A DNA stretch of 40,821 nucleotides, taken from Pseudomonadota bacterium. GTDB taxonomy: Bacteria > Pseudomonadota > Alphaproteobacteria > Rhizobiales > Phreatobacteraceae. Below the pieces are notes generated by a model. It was not told where the DNA came from and ran no database searches. It saw nothing but the letters and a program-made list of their open reading frames with translations. Shown one piece after another: positions 22,478-32,400 of the stretch. Position numbers and translations under genes: made by a program. The DNA is taken from positions 1-40,821 of the forward strand of contig JAIUOO010000030.1 in assembly GCA_020161695.1 (NCBI GenBank), given 5' to 3'. Numbering within the stretch: position 1 is the first letter of the stretch; the number at the start of each line of letters is the position of its first letter.

Positions 22478-25192
22478 ATGGCACTTGTCGAAAAGTCCGT
22501 CCGCGCCGACGCCGCGCCGCCAAAGGCCGCCGGCGCGCGCCGCGCCGTCGACAAGTCGGACAGTTCGGGTTCGACGGTCATGGTGCTGGCCGTCGCCATC
22601 GTGCTGGTCGGCGCGGCGCTGTTCTTCCTGATGATCGGGCGCGAGAACGCCTATCCCTATGTCATCGCGCTGCTGGCCGGCCTTGCCGTGTGCGGCGTGT
22701 TCTCCCTGTTCGCTTATGCGGCGGGGATCCTGCGCTTCGCCACCGAGGACAGTCGCAACGACCTGACCAAGGCGATGGTGGACAGCGCCCAGGAGGCGGC
22801 GGTCGTCACCGAGCCTTCGGGCCGGGTGCTCTATGCCAACCCTGCCTATCTCGCCATGACCGGCGCCAGCGGCGAGGACGACGTGCGCGGCGTCGAGCGG
22901 GCCTTCACCGGCGCGCCGGAGGTGTCGGAGGCCATCTACCGCCTGTCGCAGGCGGCGCGGGAGGGCCGGCGGCATCAGGAGGAGGTGCGCCAGCCGGAGG
23001 CAGAGGGCGCGCGGTGGTATCGCCTGCGGGTCCGGCCGATGGCGGGGGAGGGCGTGGCCAAGCCGCGCGCGGCCGCGCGCGCGAGCGTCTGGAGCGTCGA
23101 AGACATCACCCGCGACCGGCAGAGCGCGGAGAGCGCCTTCGAGACGCTGCAGAAGGCCATCGACTTCCTCGACCACGCGCCGGCCGGGTTCTTCTCGATG
23201 GATCCCTCCGGCGAGATCGCCTACATGAACGCGACGCTGGCGGGATGGCTCGACCACGACCTTGCCGAGGTCGGCCCCGGTGGCCTTGCCCTCGCGGACA
23301 TCCTCGCCGCCGATGCGGCTGCGCTCCTGCGCACCATCACGCCGGCCCCCGGCGAGGTCCGCACGGCGACTTTCGACCTCGACCTGAAGAAGCGCAGCGG
23401 CGAGGCGCTTCCCGTCCGCCTCCTGCACAAGGTGGCCTTCGCGGCGGACGGCACGCCCGGCTCCTCGCGCACGCTCGTCATCAACCGCGCGCGCTCGGAC
23501 GACAGCGCCGACAGCCTGCGCGCGGCGGAAGTGCGCTTCGCCCGCTTCTTCAATTCCTCGCCGCTCGGCATCGCCACGGTGGATCGTGACGGCCATGTCG
23601 GTCGGTCGAACCCGCTGTTCGCCCGCATGTCGGCCGATCTCATGCCATCCGGCGAGGCCGGGAGCCGCTCGCTGCTGGCGCTCGTCAAGGAGGCCTCGCG
23701 CCCGGCGCTGATACAGGCCATCGGCGAGGCCACGGCCGGCAAGGGCGACCTGACCCCGGTCGATGGCGCGCTCACCGGCGATGCCAACCGTTTCGCGCGG
23801 TTCTTCGTCGCGCCCGTGACCGACCCGGAGCAGCCGGGCGAGGCCGCGATCGCCTATGTCGTCGAGACGACCGAGCTGCGCCAGCTCCAGGAGCAGTTCG
23901 CCCAGTCGCAGAAGATGAACGCGGTCGGCCAGCTCGCCGGCGGCGTCGCCCACGACTTCAACAACGTGCTGCAGGCGGTGATCGGCCATGCCGATCTCCT
24001 CCTGATGAACCACAAGCCTGCCGACCCGTCGTTCAACGACATCATGCAGATCAAGCAGAACGCCAACCGGGCCGCGAGCATCGTGCGCCAGCTGCTGGCC
24101 TTCTCGCGCAAGCAGACGATGCGGCCGATGGTCGTCCAGCTCGGCGACGTCCTGTCCGATACCTCGATGCTGCTGCGCCGGACGCTGGGCGAGCGCGTCG
24201 GGCTCGACATGATCCACGGCCGCGACCTCTGGCCGGTCAGGGCCGACGTGACGCAATTGGAACAGGTGATCCTGAATCTCGCGGTCAATGCCCGCGACGC
24301 CATGCCGGAAGGCGGCAAGCTGACGATCCGCACCGCCAACGTGCCGGCGGGCGAGGTCGCGCGCTACCAGCCCAAGGACCAGCCGGTGGAGATGCCGGCG
24401 ACCGATTCGGTGATGATCGAGGTCACCGATACCGGCACCGGCATTCCCGAGGACATTCGCCAGAAGATCTTCGACCCATTCTTCTCGACCAAGGAGGTCG
24501 GCAAGGGCACGGGACTCGGCCTCTCCACGGTCTATGGCATCGTCAAGCAGTCCGGCGGCTATGTCTTCGTCGACAGCCAGATGGGCAAGGGCACGACGTT
24601 CCGGATCGTCCTGCCGCGCCATGTCGAACAGCCGGCAGCCGTCGAAGCGCCGGTGGAACGCGCGGCGCCCGCCGGCCCCGCGGAAGCGGCATTGCCGGCC
24701 GCAACCACCCCCTCGGCACCGGCCGTGCTCGTCGCTGGCGACGATCAGGGCGCATCGCCGGCCGAGCGGGCCGCCGCCGTCCCGCCGCCGGCGAAGCCGG
24801 CGCCGCAGCCCCGCGACGATACCGGCGCCGGCACGATCCTGCTGGTCGAGGACGAGGAAGCGGTGCGCGCCTTCGCCTCGCGCGCGCTCGCCTCGCGCGG
24901 CTACACCGTGCTTGAAGCCGGCTCGGGCGTCGAGGCGCTGGAGGTCATGGCCGGGAATGGTGGGCAGGTCGATCTCGTCGTCTCGGACGTGGTGATGCCC
25001 GAGATGAACGGGCCGACCCTGCTCGGCGAACTGCGCAAGACCAATCCCGACATCAAGGTCATCTTCGTGTCGGGTTATGCCGAGGAAGCCTTCAAGAACG
25101 ACCTTCCGGAAGGACAGGCCTTCGCCTTCCTCGCCAAGCCCTTCTCGCTCAAGCAGCTCATCGAGGCCGTCAAGGAACAGGTGAAGGCCTGA
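22478..25192 (+). CDS. cckA: Cell-cycle hybrid histidine kinase CckA
   Basis: 904 residues. Two membrane helices at about 33-53 and 60-82 are followed by PAS-like regions (about 95-200, 222-340 and 360-470). The HisKA box AGGVAHDFNNVLQAVIGHADLL has the phospho-acceptor His492. The ATPase domain has NLAVNARDAM, DTGTGIP and GTGLGLSTVYGIV. The receiver at about 787-904 has VEDEE, phospho-Asp837 in VVSDVVMPEMNG and Lys in FLAKPFS. The HDFNNVLQAVIGHA sequence and two-helix start are those of alphaproteobacterial CckA, which phosphorylates ChpT and through it CtrA and CpdR, or drains them. An Ala/Pro-rich linker of about 60 residues joins kinase and receiver. The ATG at 22478 is chosen because an upstream TTG extension lacks family sequence. 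Confidence 0.9.
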   Translation: MALVEKSVRADAAPPKAAGARRAVDKSDSSGSTVMVLAVAIVLVGAALFFLMIGRENAYPYVIALLAGLAVCGVFSLFAYAAGILRFATEDSRNDLTKAMVDSAQEAAVVTEPSGRVLYANPAYLAMTGASGEDDVRGVERAFTGAPEVSEAIYRLSQAAREGRRHQEEVRQPEAEGARWYRLRVRPMAGEGVAKPRAAARASVWSVEDITRDRQSAESAFETLQKAIDFLDHAPAGFFSMDPSGEIAYMNATLAGWLDHDLAEVGPGGLALADILAADAAALLRTITPAPGEVRTATFDLDLKKRSGEALPVRLLHKVAFAADGTPGSSRTLVINRARSDDSADSLRAAEVRFARFFNSSPLGIATVDRDGHVGRSNPLFARMSADLMPSGEAGSRSLLALVKEASRPALIQAIGEATAGKGDLTPVDGALTGDANRFARFFVAPVTDPEQPGEAAIAYVVETTELRQLQEQFAQSQKMNAVGQLAGGVAHDFNNVLQAVIGHADLLLMNHKPADPSFNDIMQIKQNANRAASIVRQLLAFSRKQTMRPMVVQLGDVLSDTSMLLRRTLGERVGLDMIHGRDLWPVRADVTQLEQVILNLAVNARDAMPEGGKLTIRTANVPAGEVARYQPKDQPVEMPATDSVMIEVTDTGTGIPEDIRQKIFDPFFSTKEVGKGTGLGLSTVYGIVKQSGGYVFVDSQMGKGTTFRIVLPRHVEQPAAVEAPVERAAPAGPAEAALPAATTPSAPAVLVAGDDQGASPAERAAAVPPPAKPAPQPRDDTGAGTILLVEDEEAVRAFASRALASRGYTVLEAGSGVEALEVMAGNGGQVDLVVSDVVMPEMNGPTLLGELRKTNPDIKVIFVSGYAEEAFKNDLPEGQAFAFLAKPFSLKQLIEAVKEQVKA

Positions 25193-25228
25193 CTCGCCTG
25201 CCCGCGATGGCCGCGCTAGCCTCGCGCC

Positions 25229-27355
25229 ATGCCGACCGAGGCCGCCCGCCCGCTGATCGCGCTCGACGCCGTGGCGCTCGACACCGAGACCACCGGGCTC
25301 GATCCCGTCAAGGCGCGGCTGGTTCAGATCGGCGCGGTTGCAATCCGCCATGGCATTGTCGGCGAGGCCGCGCCCTTCGTACGCCTCGTCGATCCTGGCG
25401 TACCGATTCCGGGGGCGGCGACTGCGATCCACGGCATTGGCGATGCTGATGTCGCAGGCGCGCCGGATTTCGCCGTCGCCTTCGCCGCCTTCGAGGCCTT
25501 TCGCGATGGACGGCTGATCATCGGGCACAATATCGGCTTCGACCTCGCTGTGCTCCGGCGCGAATGCCGCCTGGCGGGGCTCGCCTTCGCCGCGCCGCCG
25601 GCGCTGGATACGCGTCTTCTCGGCGAGGCCTGCTTTCCGACGCTGACCGACTTCTCGCTCGACAGCCTCGCCGAACGGCTTGGAATTGCCGTCGACCACA
25701 CCAGCCGCCACGACGCCGTGGCGGATGCACGGCTCGCAGCCGCCATCTTCGTCGCGCTCCTGCCGCATCTGAAGGCGCAGGCGGTCAGAACCGTTGCCGA
25801 GGCAGGGGAGGCCTCGGCGCGCCTGTCGCGATCGCTCGACCGGTTCGCTGGAGCCGGCTGGCTCGAACCGAAGGCAGTGGCGGTTCAGCCCGGCGAGGTA
25901 GAGGCGCCGAGGCGCATCGATGCCTATCCGTTCCGCCATCGGGCGGGAGACATTATGGGGCGCCCGCCGCTGACCGTGTCGTCGGACACCAGCCTGATCG
26001 AGGCGGCGCGTCTGATGGCGGACCGCCGGACATCGTCGGTCTTTGTCGCAAACGCGCCGGCGCCGATGGTGGCGGAGGCGGGCATCCTGACCGAGCGGGA
26101 CGTGATGCGCGCCGTCGCGCGCGGCGGCAGCGCGGTGCTCGACCAGCCGGCGAGCCGCTTCGCCTCGCGACCGCTGGAGGCGATCGGCACCGGGGAGTTC
26201 CTCTACCGGGCGATCGGCCGCATGGATCGGCTGGCGATCCGTCATCTGGCCGTGACCGACGAGGCGGGGCGGATCGTCGGCGCGCTCTCCGCCCGCGACC
26301 TGCTCAAGGTGCGCGCCTCCGATGCACTGGCTCTCGGCGACGCGATCGCGGCGGCGCCGGACACGCCGACGCTCGCAGCGGCCTTCGCCCGGATGCCGGC
26401 GGTCGCCAAGCGCCTGATCGAGGAGGAGGTGCCGGCCCGGCAGGTGGCGGCGGTGGTCAGCGACGAGATCGCCGCCCTGACGGCGCGGGCCGCTCGGGAT
26501 GCGGAGGCGGCGATGGTTCGCGAGGGACATGGCCCGCCGCCCGTCGCCTATGCCATGCTCGTGCTCGGCTCGGTCGGCCGCGGCGAGAGCCTGCTTGCGG
26601 CGGACCAGGACAATGCCATCGTTTCCGCCCCGGCGCCCGACGCGGCTGGCGCCGACCGGTGGTTCGCGTTGTTCGGCGAGCATGTGACGCGCATGCTGGA
26701 CGCCATTGGCGTCGCCCGATGCAAGGGCGGCGTGATGGCGACGAATCCGGCATTCCGCGGCTCGCTCGACGACTGGCGCAACCGCATCGGCGGCTGGGTC
26801 GACCGGACGCGGCCCGAGGATTTGCTTGCCGTCGACATCTTCTTCGACTTCCGAGCGGTTCACGGCGATGCCGGACTGGCCGCGGCCTTGTCGGACGAGG
26901 CGTTCCGCGCGGCGCGCGGCGCGCCGCCGCTGGTCAAGCTGCTTGCCGAGCAGATCGGCAGTCATGCCCCGCCGCTGACCTTCTTCGGCGGCTTCCGAAT
27001 GGAAGGCGGGCGCGTCGACCTCAAGAAGCATGGACTGTTCCCGGTGGTGGCCGGCGCCCGTTGCCTTGCGCTAAGGCACGACATCCGCGCCCGCTCGACC
27101 CGCGGACGGCTCATGGCCATCCGCGAACGGGCGGTCGGCGGGGCGGAAGACATCGAACGCTGGATCGAGGCCCACGGCGTGCTGCTGGAGGCGGTGTTGC
27201 GCCAGCAACTGGCCGACGTCGCCGCCGGCATCCCGCCGGGCAGCCGCGTCGATCCGACGGTCCTGCCGCGCGGCGAACAGGCCCGCCTCAAGACCGCGCT
27301 GTCGGCGCTCGCTCATGTCGGCGACACCGTTCGGGATCTGCTGTTCGAGAGCTAG
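25229..27355 (+). CDS. DEDDh exonuclease - CBS pair - DUF294 nucleotidyltransferase fusion
   Basis: 708 residues in four parts. Residues 10-175 are a DnaQ-like 3'-5' exonuclease with Asp18 and Glu20 (LDTETTGLDP), Asp105 (HNIGFDLAVL), His161 and Asp166 (RHDAVADARLA): a complete DEDDh set. A CBS pair lies at about 235-365 (IMGRPPLTVSSDTSLIEAARLM, then IRHLAVTDEAGRIVGALSARDLL). The DUF294 nucleotidyltransferase, related to GlnD, lies at about 430-560, with LGSVGRGESLLAADQDNAIV carrying the acidic metal ligands. The DUF294 C-terminal domain completes it. CBS domains usually bind adenine nucleotides, so a nucleotide-controlled enzyme is likely; substrates are unknown. It begins 36 bp after cckA. 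A shorter DUF294 protein beside a separate exonuclease gene is, from memory, a known arrangement elsewhere. Confidence 0.85.
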   Translation: MPTEAARPLIALDAVALDTETTGLDPVKARLVQIGAVAIRHGIVGEAAPFVRLVDPGVPIPGAATAIHGIGDADVAGAPDFAVAFAAFEAFRDGRLIIGHNIGFDLAVLRRECRLAGLAFAAPPALDTRLLGEACFPTLTDFSLDSLAERLGIAVDHTSRHDAVADARLAAAIFVALLPHLKAQAVRTVAEAGEASARLSRSLDRFAGAGWLEPKAVAVQPGEVEAPRRIDAYPFRHRAGDIMGRPPLTVSSDTSLIEAARLMADRRTSSVFVANAPAPMVAEAGILTERDVMRAVARGGSAVLDQPASRFASRPLEAIGTGEFLYRAIGRMDRLAIRHLAVTDEAGRIVGALSARDLLKVRASDALALGDAIAAAPDTPTLAAAFARMPAVAKRLIEEEVPARQVAAVVSDEIAALTARAARDAEAAMVREGHGPPPVAYAMLVLGSVGRGESLLAADQDNAIVSAPAPDAAGADRWFALFGEHVTRMLDAIGVARCKGGVMATNPAFRGSLDDWRNRIGGWVDRTRPEDLLAVDIFFDFRAVHGDAGLAAALSDEAFRAARGAPPLVKLLAEQIGSHAPPLTFFGGFRMEGGRVDLKKHGLFPVVAGARCLALRHDIRARSTRGRLMAIRERAVGGAEDIERWIEAHGVLLEAVLRQQLADVAAGIPPGSRVDPTVLPRGEQARLKTALSALAHVGDTVRDLLFES

Positions 27356-27373
27356 CCGTCGGAGCGCCGCCGG

Positions 27374-27410
27374 CAAAAAAGACGCCGGTGACCTGGAATT
27401 GTCACCGGCG
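27374..27410 (-). terminator. Intrinsic terminator for the minus-strand exported-protein gene
   Basis: CGCCGGTGAC (27383-27392) and GTCACCGGCG (27401-27410) form a perfect 10-bp stem with an 8-nt loop. On the minus strand it is followed by GTCTTTTTT (A-run at 27375-27380). It serves the gene ending at 27459 and could also stop the convergent fusion gene. Confidence 0.85.
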
Positions 27411-27458
27411 CGAGGGGCAAGCAGGCTTGGAGGTCGTGCTTGGCAATCGAAAAGGTCG

Positions 27459-27983
27459 TCAGCGGCAGCCGTTGGCGATCACGCCGCGCCATTCGGCCAG
27501 GGACTGGCGAATGAACCCGGCCTTGGTGCTGCGGTCCTGACCGGCGACGCAGCGATCGACCGTCGAGGCCGCGCGCTGAAGCGAGGACATGTGGACGCGG
27601 AAGGCGGAGCACTGGGCGCCCATTTCCGCCTCCGAGAGAGCCTCGACCTTGGCGAGGGTGGCGTTCATCTCGGTTTCGGCGGCGGCAAGCGCCTCGGTGC
27701 AGGGCTGGGCCGGCATCGGCAGGGTGCCGAGGGCGGCGGTGCGGACCGGCGCGGGATCGGCGGGGCGAGCCGGAGCTGGCGTCATGGCTTCGTTCAGAAT
27801 CACGGCGGAGGGCAGGGCCGCCATCTGCACGCGCTCGGAGGCTTTCGCCGGCCAGGCGGTGACGACCATGGCGACGAAGGCGATGGCGGTGGCGGCGACC
27901 AGCGACGAGGCGATCAGCGCCAGCGTGTGCGCGTCGGCGGCGGAGGCCTTGGCGGTGGAGAAGGTCGGGTTCGAGGTGCTCAT
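27459..27983 (-). CDS. Single-pass membrane or exported protein of unknown function
   Basis: 174 residues from the ATG at 27983, preceded by GAGGCCGCA as ribosome binding site. A hydrophobic segment at about 21-44 (LALIASSLVAATAIAFVAMVV) follows a Ser/Thr-rich start and is either an anchor or a long signal. A Pro/Ala stretch (about 65-90) leads to a helical domain with cysteines in QPCTEAL, AQCSAF, DRCVAG and NGCR, likely paired in the periplasm. No family is recognised. It is a separate unit, with its own terminator at 27374-27410 and an inverted repeat upstream at 28022-28050. Confidence 0.7.
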   Translation of the reverse strand: MSTSNPTFSTAKASAADAHTLALIASSLVAATAIAFVAMVVTAWPAKASERVQMAALPSAVILNEAMTPAPARPADPAPVRTAALGTLPMPAQPCTEALAAAETEMNATLAKVEALSEAEMGAQCSAFRVHMSSLQRAASTVDRCVAGQDRSTKAGFIRQSLAEWRGVIANGCR

Positions 27984-28021
27984 TGCGGCCTCTTGGCGAA
28001 AGCCTCTTGGTATGAGGCCAT

Positions 28022-28050
28022 GAATCCCCCCATGGCGTTTCATGGGGATT
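28022..28050. promoter_or_regulatory. Inverted repeat upstream of the 27983 gene
   Basis: AATCCCC-CC-ATG and CATGGGGATT form a near-perfect repeat around a short centre (two extra C residues on one side). It sits about 40-70 bp upstream of the start at 27983. Two copies of GCCTCTTGG (27988-27996 and 28002-28010) lie between. It could be an operator or a leader hairpin. Confidence 0.35.
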
Positions 28051-28089
28051 TCATATCGCCGGGCCGCCTGTTTCCGTTTGGTAACAGTC

Positions 28090-28111
28090 ATCCGGCGCCT
28101 GTTCGCCGGAT
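28090..28111 (-). terminator. Hairpin after the fumarase gene
   Basis: ATCCGGCG (28090-28097) and CGCCGGAT (28104-28111) form a perfect 8-bp stem with a 6-nt loop, 8 bp beyond the fumarase stop on the minus strand. There is no clear U-tract. Confidence 0.5.
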
Positions 28112-28119
28112 AGAGCACC

Positions 28120-29748
<1,629 letters not shown>

Positions 29749-29957
29749 GGGAAGGCCTGGGACCGAACTGAGGTATGGCCGTTCTTAGTCCATCGGCAGC
29801 TTCGATTGAAGCCGTTCTAAGGAATGGGGCAGTGCGCCATGCGGGGAGGCGGGCGCGCTGCCGCGAATTCCGAGGCGGGTCCCAGGCCGCCCCAAAATGG
29901 TTCGAATGGCGGCGGCGCCGGCCTTGTCGGCTGCGCCGCCGCCAGTCGCTGCCGTGG

Positions 29958-31388
29958 TCAATGGGTCGCGGCAGGCAGGATGTTCTGGTTCATGCGGAAC
30001 AGGTTCGAGGGATCGTACTGGCGCTTGATGGCCGCCAGCCTGCGATAGTTCTCGCCATATGCGGCCTCGACGCGCCCCGCCTCGTCCCCCGGCATGAAGT
30101 TGACATAGGCGGTGCCGGCCGAAAGAGGCTTGGCCGCCTCGAACAGCCCGCGCGCCCAGCCGGTGCAGATGCCATCCATGGCCGGATCCCGCCAGCGCGC
30201 ATGAACGTTCATGACGAAATGCGCATCGCGCTGCGGGAAGGCGGTGGCGCCGACGGCCACACGACCAGCCGCGCCGCCGACATGGCCGATGAAGATCTCG
30301 CATTCGGGACCGGGAAGCTCCCGGATGGCGCCGGTCACGAGCCCGATCGCCGCATCGGAAAGCTCGATGAAGTCGTGGCTCTTCCAGTAGTTGCGCGCAC
30401 CCGGCGCAAGCAGGGGATCGAAGGCCTGCTGCCAGGCGGCGAACGGTACCGGCGCGACCACATCGGCAATCGGCCGGCCGAGCGCCCGGAGCTCGCGGGT
30501 GGCCTTCTCGCCATCCTCGATGCTGCCGCAATGACACATGGCCAGCGCCATGATCTCGCGGCCGTGCCACTCGGTCGGCAGGAAGGGCAGGGGTGGCGCC
30601 TGCCGCAGCACCACCCAGCAGGTCAGCTCGTCCGGAACCGAAGCGACGACGCGCCGGTATTCGGCGAGAAGGGTTGCCGCGTCCTCGAAGGGATGGACCA
30701 CCAGCCCGGCAAGAACCTGCGGACCGACCGGGTGGAGTTTGAACTCGAAGGCCGTGACGATGCCGAAATTGCCTCCGCCGCCGCGCAGGGCCCAGAACAG
30801 GTCAGGGTTTTCGCGGGCATTGGCGTGGAGGAATGCTCCATCGGCGGTGACCACGTCGGCGGACACCAGACTGTCGATGGTGAGTCCGTATTTCCGCGTG
30901 ATCCAGCCGAAGCCGCCGCCGAGCGTCAGGCCGGCAATGCCGGTGGTCGAGTTGATGCCCGTGGGGACAGCGAGGCCGAAAGCCTGCGCCTCGCGGTCGA
31001 CATCGGCCAGCGTGGCGCCGGGCTCGACCCACATGCGGCGGGCGTCGGGATCAACGCGCACCGACTTCATCGGCGACAGGTCGATCATCAGTCCGTCGTC
31101 GCAGACCGCGTTGCCGGCGATGTTGTGCCCGCCGCCCCGTACCGCGACCAGCAGGCGGTTGTCGCGGGCGAACCTGACCGCGCTGATCACGTCGGCGGTG
31201 CCGGCGCAGCGGACGATCAGGCCGGGTTTGCGGTCGATTGCGGCGTTCCAGACGGTGCGGGCAACGTCATAGGCTGCATCCCCTTCCTCAAGGATGGTGC
31301 CGCGCAGGCCTGCTCCGATCGCCTCGACCTCGGTGTGGACGATCATCGCATTCCCGGCGTCCAGAGTTCTGAGGTTCATGTCGTTCAT
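29958..31388 (-). CDS. FAD-linked oxidase of the berberine-bridge/PCMH type
   Basis: 476 residues. The FAD-binding domain (about 55-225) has VAVRGGGHNIAGNAV with His88, the residue that carries FAD covalently in this family, then GGGFGWITRKYGLTIDSL and ALRGGGGNFGIVTAFEFKLH. The position that is Cys in bicovalent relatives is Ile-Asp here, so attachment is probably through His only. The C-terminus ends in the BBE motif region (NYRRLAAIKRQYDPSNLFRMNQNI). Such enzymes oxidise sugars, alkaloids or other alcohols with oxygen; the substrate is unknown. The ATG at 31388 is chosen because GGAGG lies 7 bp upstream; the ATG at 31394 would leave 1 bp. Confidence 0.9.
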   Translation of the reverse strand: MNDMNLRTLDAGNAMIVHTEVEAIGAGLRGTILEEGDAAYDVARTVWNAAIDRKPGLIVRCAGTADVISAVRFARDNRLLVAVRGGGHNIAGNAVCDDGLMIDLSPMKSVRVDPDARRMWVEPGATLADVDREAQAFGLAVPTGINSTTGIAGLTLGGGFGWITRKYGLTIDSLVSADVVTADGAFLHANARENPDLFWALRGGGGNFGIVTAFEFKLHPVGPQVLAGLVVHPFEDAATLLAEYRRVVASVPDELTCWVVLRQAPPLPFLPTEWHGREIMALAMCHCGSIEDGEKATRELRALGRPIADVVAPVPFAAWQQAFDPLLAPGARNYWKSHDFIELSDAAIGLVTGAIRELPGPECEIFIGHVGGAAGRVAVGATAFPQRDAHFVMNVHARWRDPAMDGICTGWARGLFEAAKPLSAGTAYVNFMPGDEAGRVEAAYGENYRRLAAIKRQYDPSNLFRMNQNILPAATH

Positions 31389-31441
31389 GACCATTCCTCC
31401 GGTTCGGCGACGGGGTTTCGTCGCGGCCGGAGTGTGCGCCG

Positions 31442-31468
31442 CTATTCACGCTTTGCAAGTGTGAATAG
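31442..31468. promoter_or_regulatory. Operator-like inverted repeat upstream of the FAD oxidase
   Basis: CTATTCAC (31442-31449), 11 bp, GTGAATAG (31461-31468): perfect 8-bp arms centred about 67 bp upstream of the FAD oxidase start and about 160 bp before the GYD gene. It is AT-rich against a GC-rich background. The form suits a dimeric repressor such as a TetR or MarR member; no such regulator gene is adjacent. Confidence 0.55.
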
Positions 31469-31614
31469 ATGATGCGCTACCGATGCGGGACATCGCGCGA
31501 CTCGCCGCCTGCCGGGAAAGGGAATAGAGATATCCGGCCCGCGATGACCGGCCGTGCCGACATCATGCAGGCCGCGCACCGGATCGGGCTGAACCGCACC
31601 AAGGGAGGTCAGCC

Positions 31615-31911
31615 ATGGCAGCCTATTGCGTTCTCATCAACTTCACCGAGCAGGGGATCCGCACCATCCGCGACGGCGCCAAGCGCGTCGAGGCCGCGCG
31701 CGAGCTCGCCAAGAGCCTCGGCGTCGAGTTCAACGACATGCACCTGTGCATGGGGCCCTACGACGTCATGGTTCATCTCAAGGCCCCGAACGATGAGGCG
31801 ATCGCGAAATTCACACTCGCCATCGCCTCGCGCGGCAATGTCCGGACGACCACGATGAGGACGTTCCCCGAGCAGGACTATCGGAAAATGCTGGCCGAAC
31901 TGCCGGCGTAG
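31615..31911 (+). CDS. GYD-domain protein
   Basis: 98 residues covering one GYD domain: YCVLINFTEQGIRTIRDGAKRVEAAR, then MGPYDVMVHLKAPNDEAIAKFTLAIASRGNVRTTTMRTF. The family name comes from its Gly-Tyr-Asp motif; here it reads GPYD. These are small ferredoxin-like folds of unknown role. AAGGGAGGTCAGCC gives a strong ribosome binding site before the ATG. It is divergent from the FAD oxidase. Confidence 0.85.
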   Translation: MAAYCVLINFTEQGIRTIRDGAKRVEAARELAKSLGVEFNDMHLCMGPYDVMVHLKAPNDEAIAKFTLAIASRGNVRTTTMRTFPEQDYRKMLAELPA

Positions 31912-32035
31912 GGCGTGTCCCGGCACCCCCTGTCCGACGATGCTTCAGGCGAGAGCCCGCCGCGAGCGGAACGTTCAAGGAAAGGCCTTCGGGAACCGAT
32001 GATCTCCCTTGGACCAGGGCAGGGGGTCGCCAAAG

Positions 32036-32275
32036 TCACCGACCCGTCAGGAACCTCCGCGTTGCGAGCCCCACGGCCGTGACGAAGGCGAGCAGCGCCG
32101 CGCCGATGAAGAGCGCTAGCCGCCACTCTCCGGTCGATACCGCCATCACGCCGCTGAGCGCGACCGTCGCGATGCCGACGAAGACAATCCTCTCGCGCAG
32201 GCTCGCCCATAGGGCGGCCCGATTGACCTGCTCGGGGGTAGCCGGCCGGTCACTCCTGGTCCTGTCGTCAGTCAT
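32036..32275 (-). CDS. Small two-helix membrane protein of unknown function
   Basis: 79 residues from the ATG at 32275, with GAGGA 5 bp upstream; the earlier ATG at 32308 lacks one. A charged N-terminus (DDRTRSDRPATPEQVNRAALW) precedes two hydrophobic helices, about 31-45 (IVFVGIATVALSGVM) and 52-70 (WRLALFIGAALLAFVTAVGLA). It ends in Arg residues. No family is recognised. It converges on the GYD gene and follows the cupin gene by 125 bp. Confidence 0.55.
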   Translation of the reverse strand: MTDDRTRSDRPATPEQVNRAALWASLRERIVFVGIATVALSGVMAVSTGEWRLALFIGAALLAFVTAVGLATRRFLTGR

Positions 32276-32400
32276 CCTGGTCCTCGCTGTCCCACGGTTC
32301 CGATCCATGGGACAGACCCTAGCGTCGCTGTGGGCGAGCGATATTGCAGCGGATTGCGGGGCGTTGAGTGCGTGATGCCCCGCGCTGCCGGCGAGGTGGC

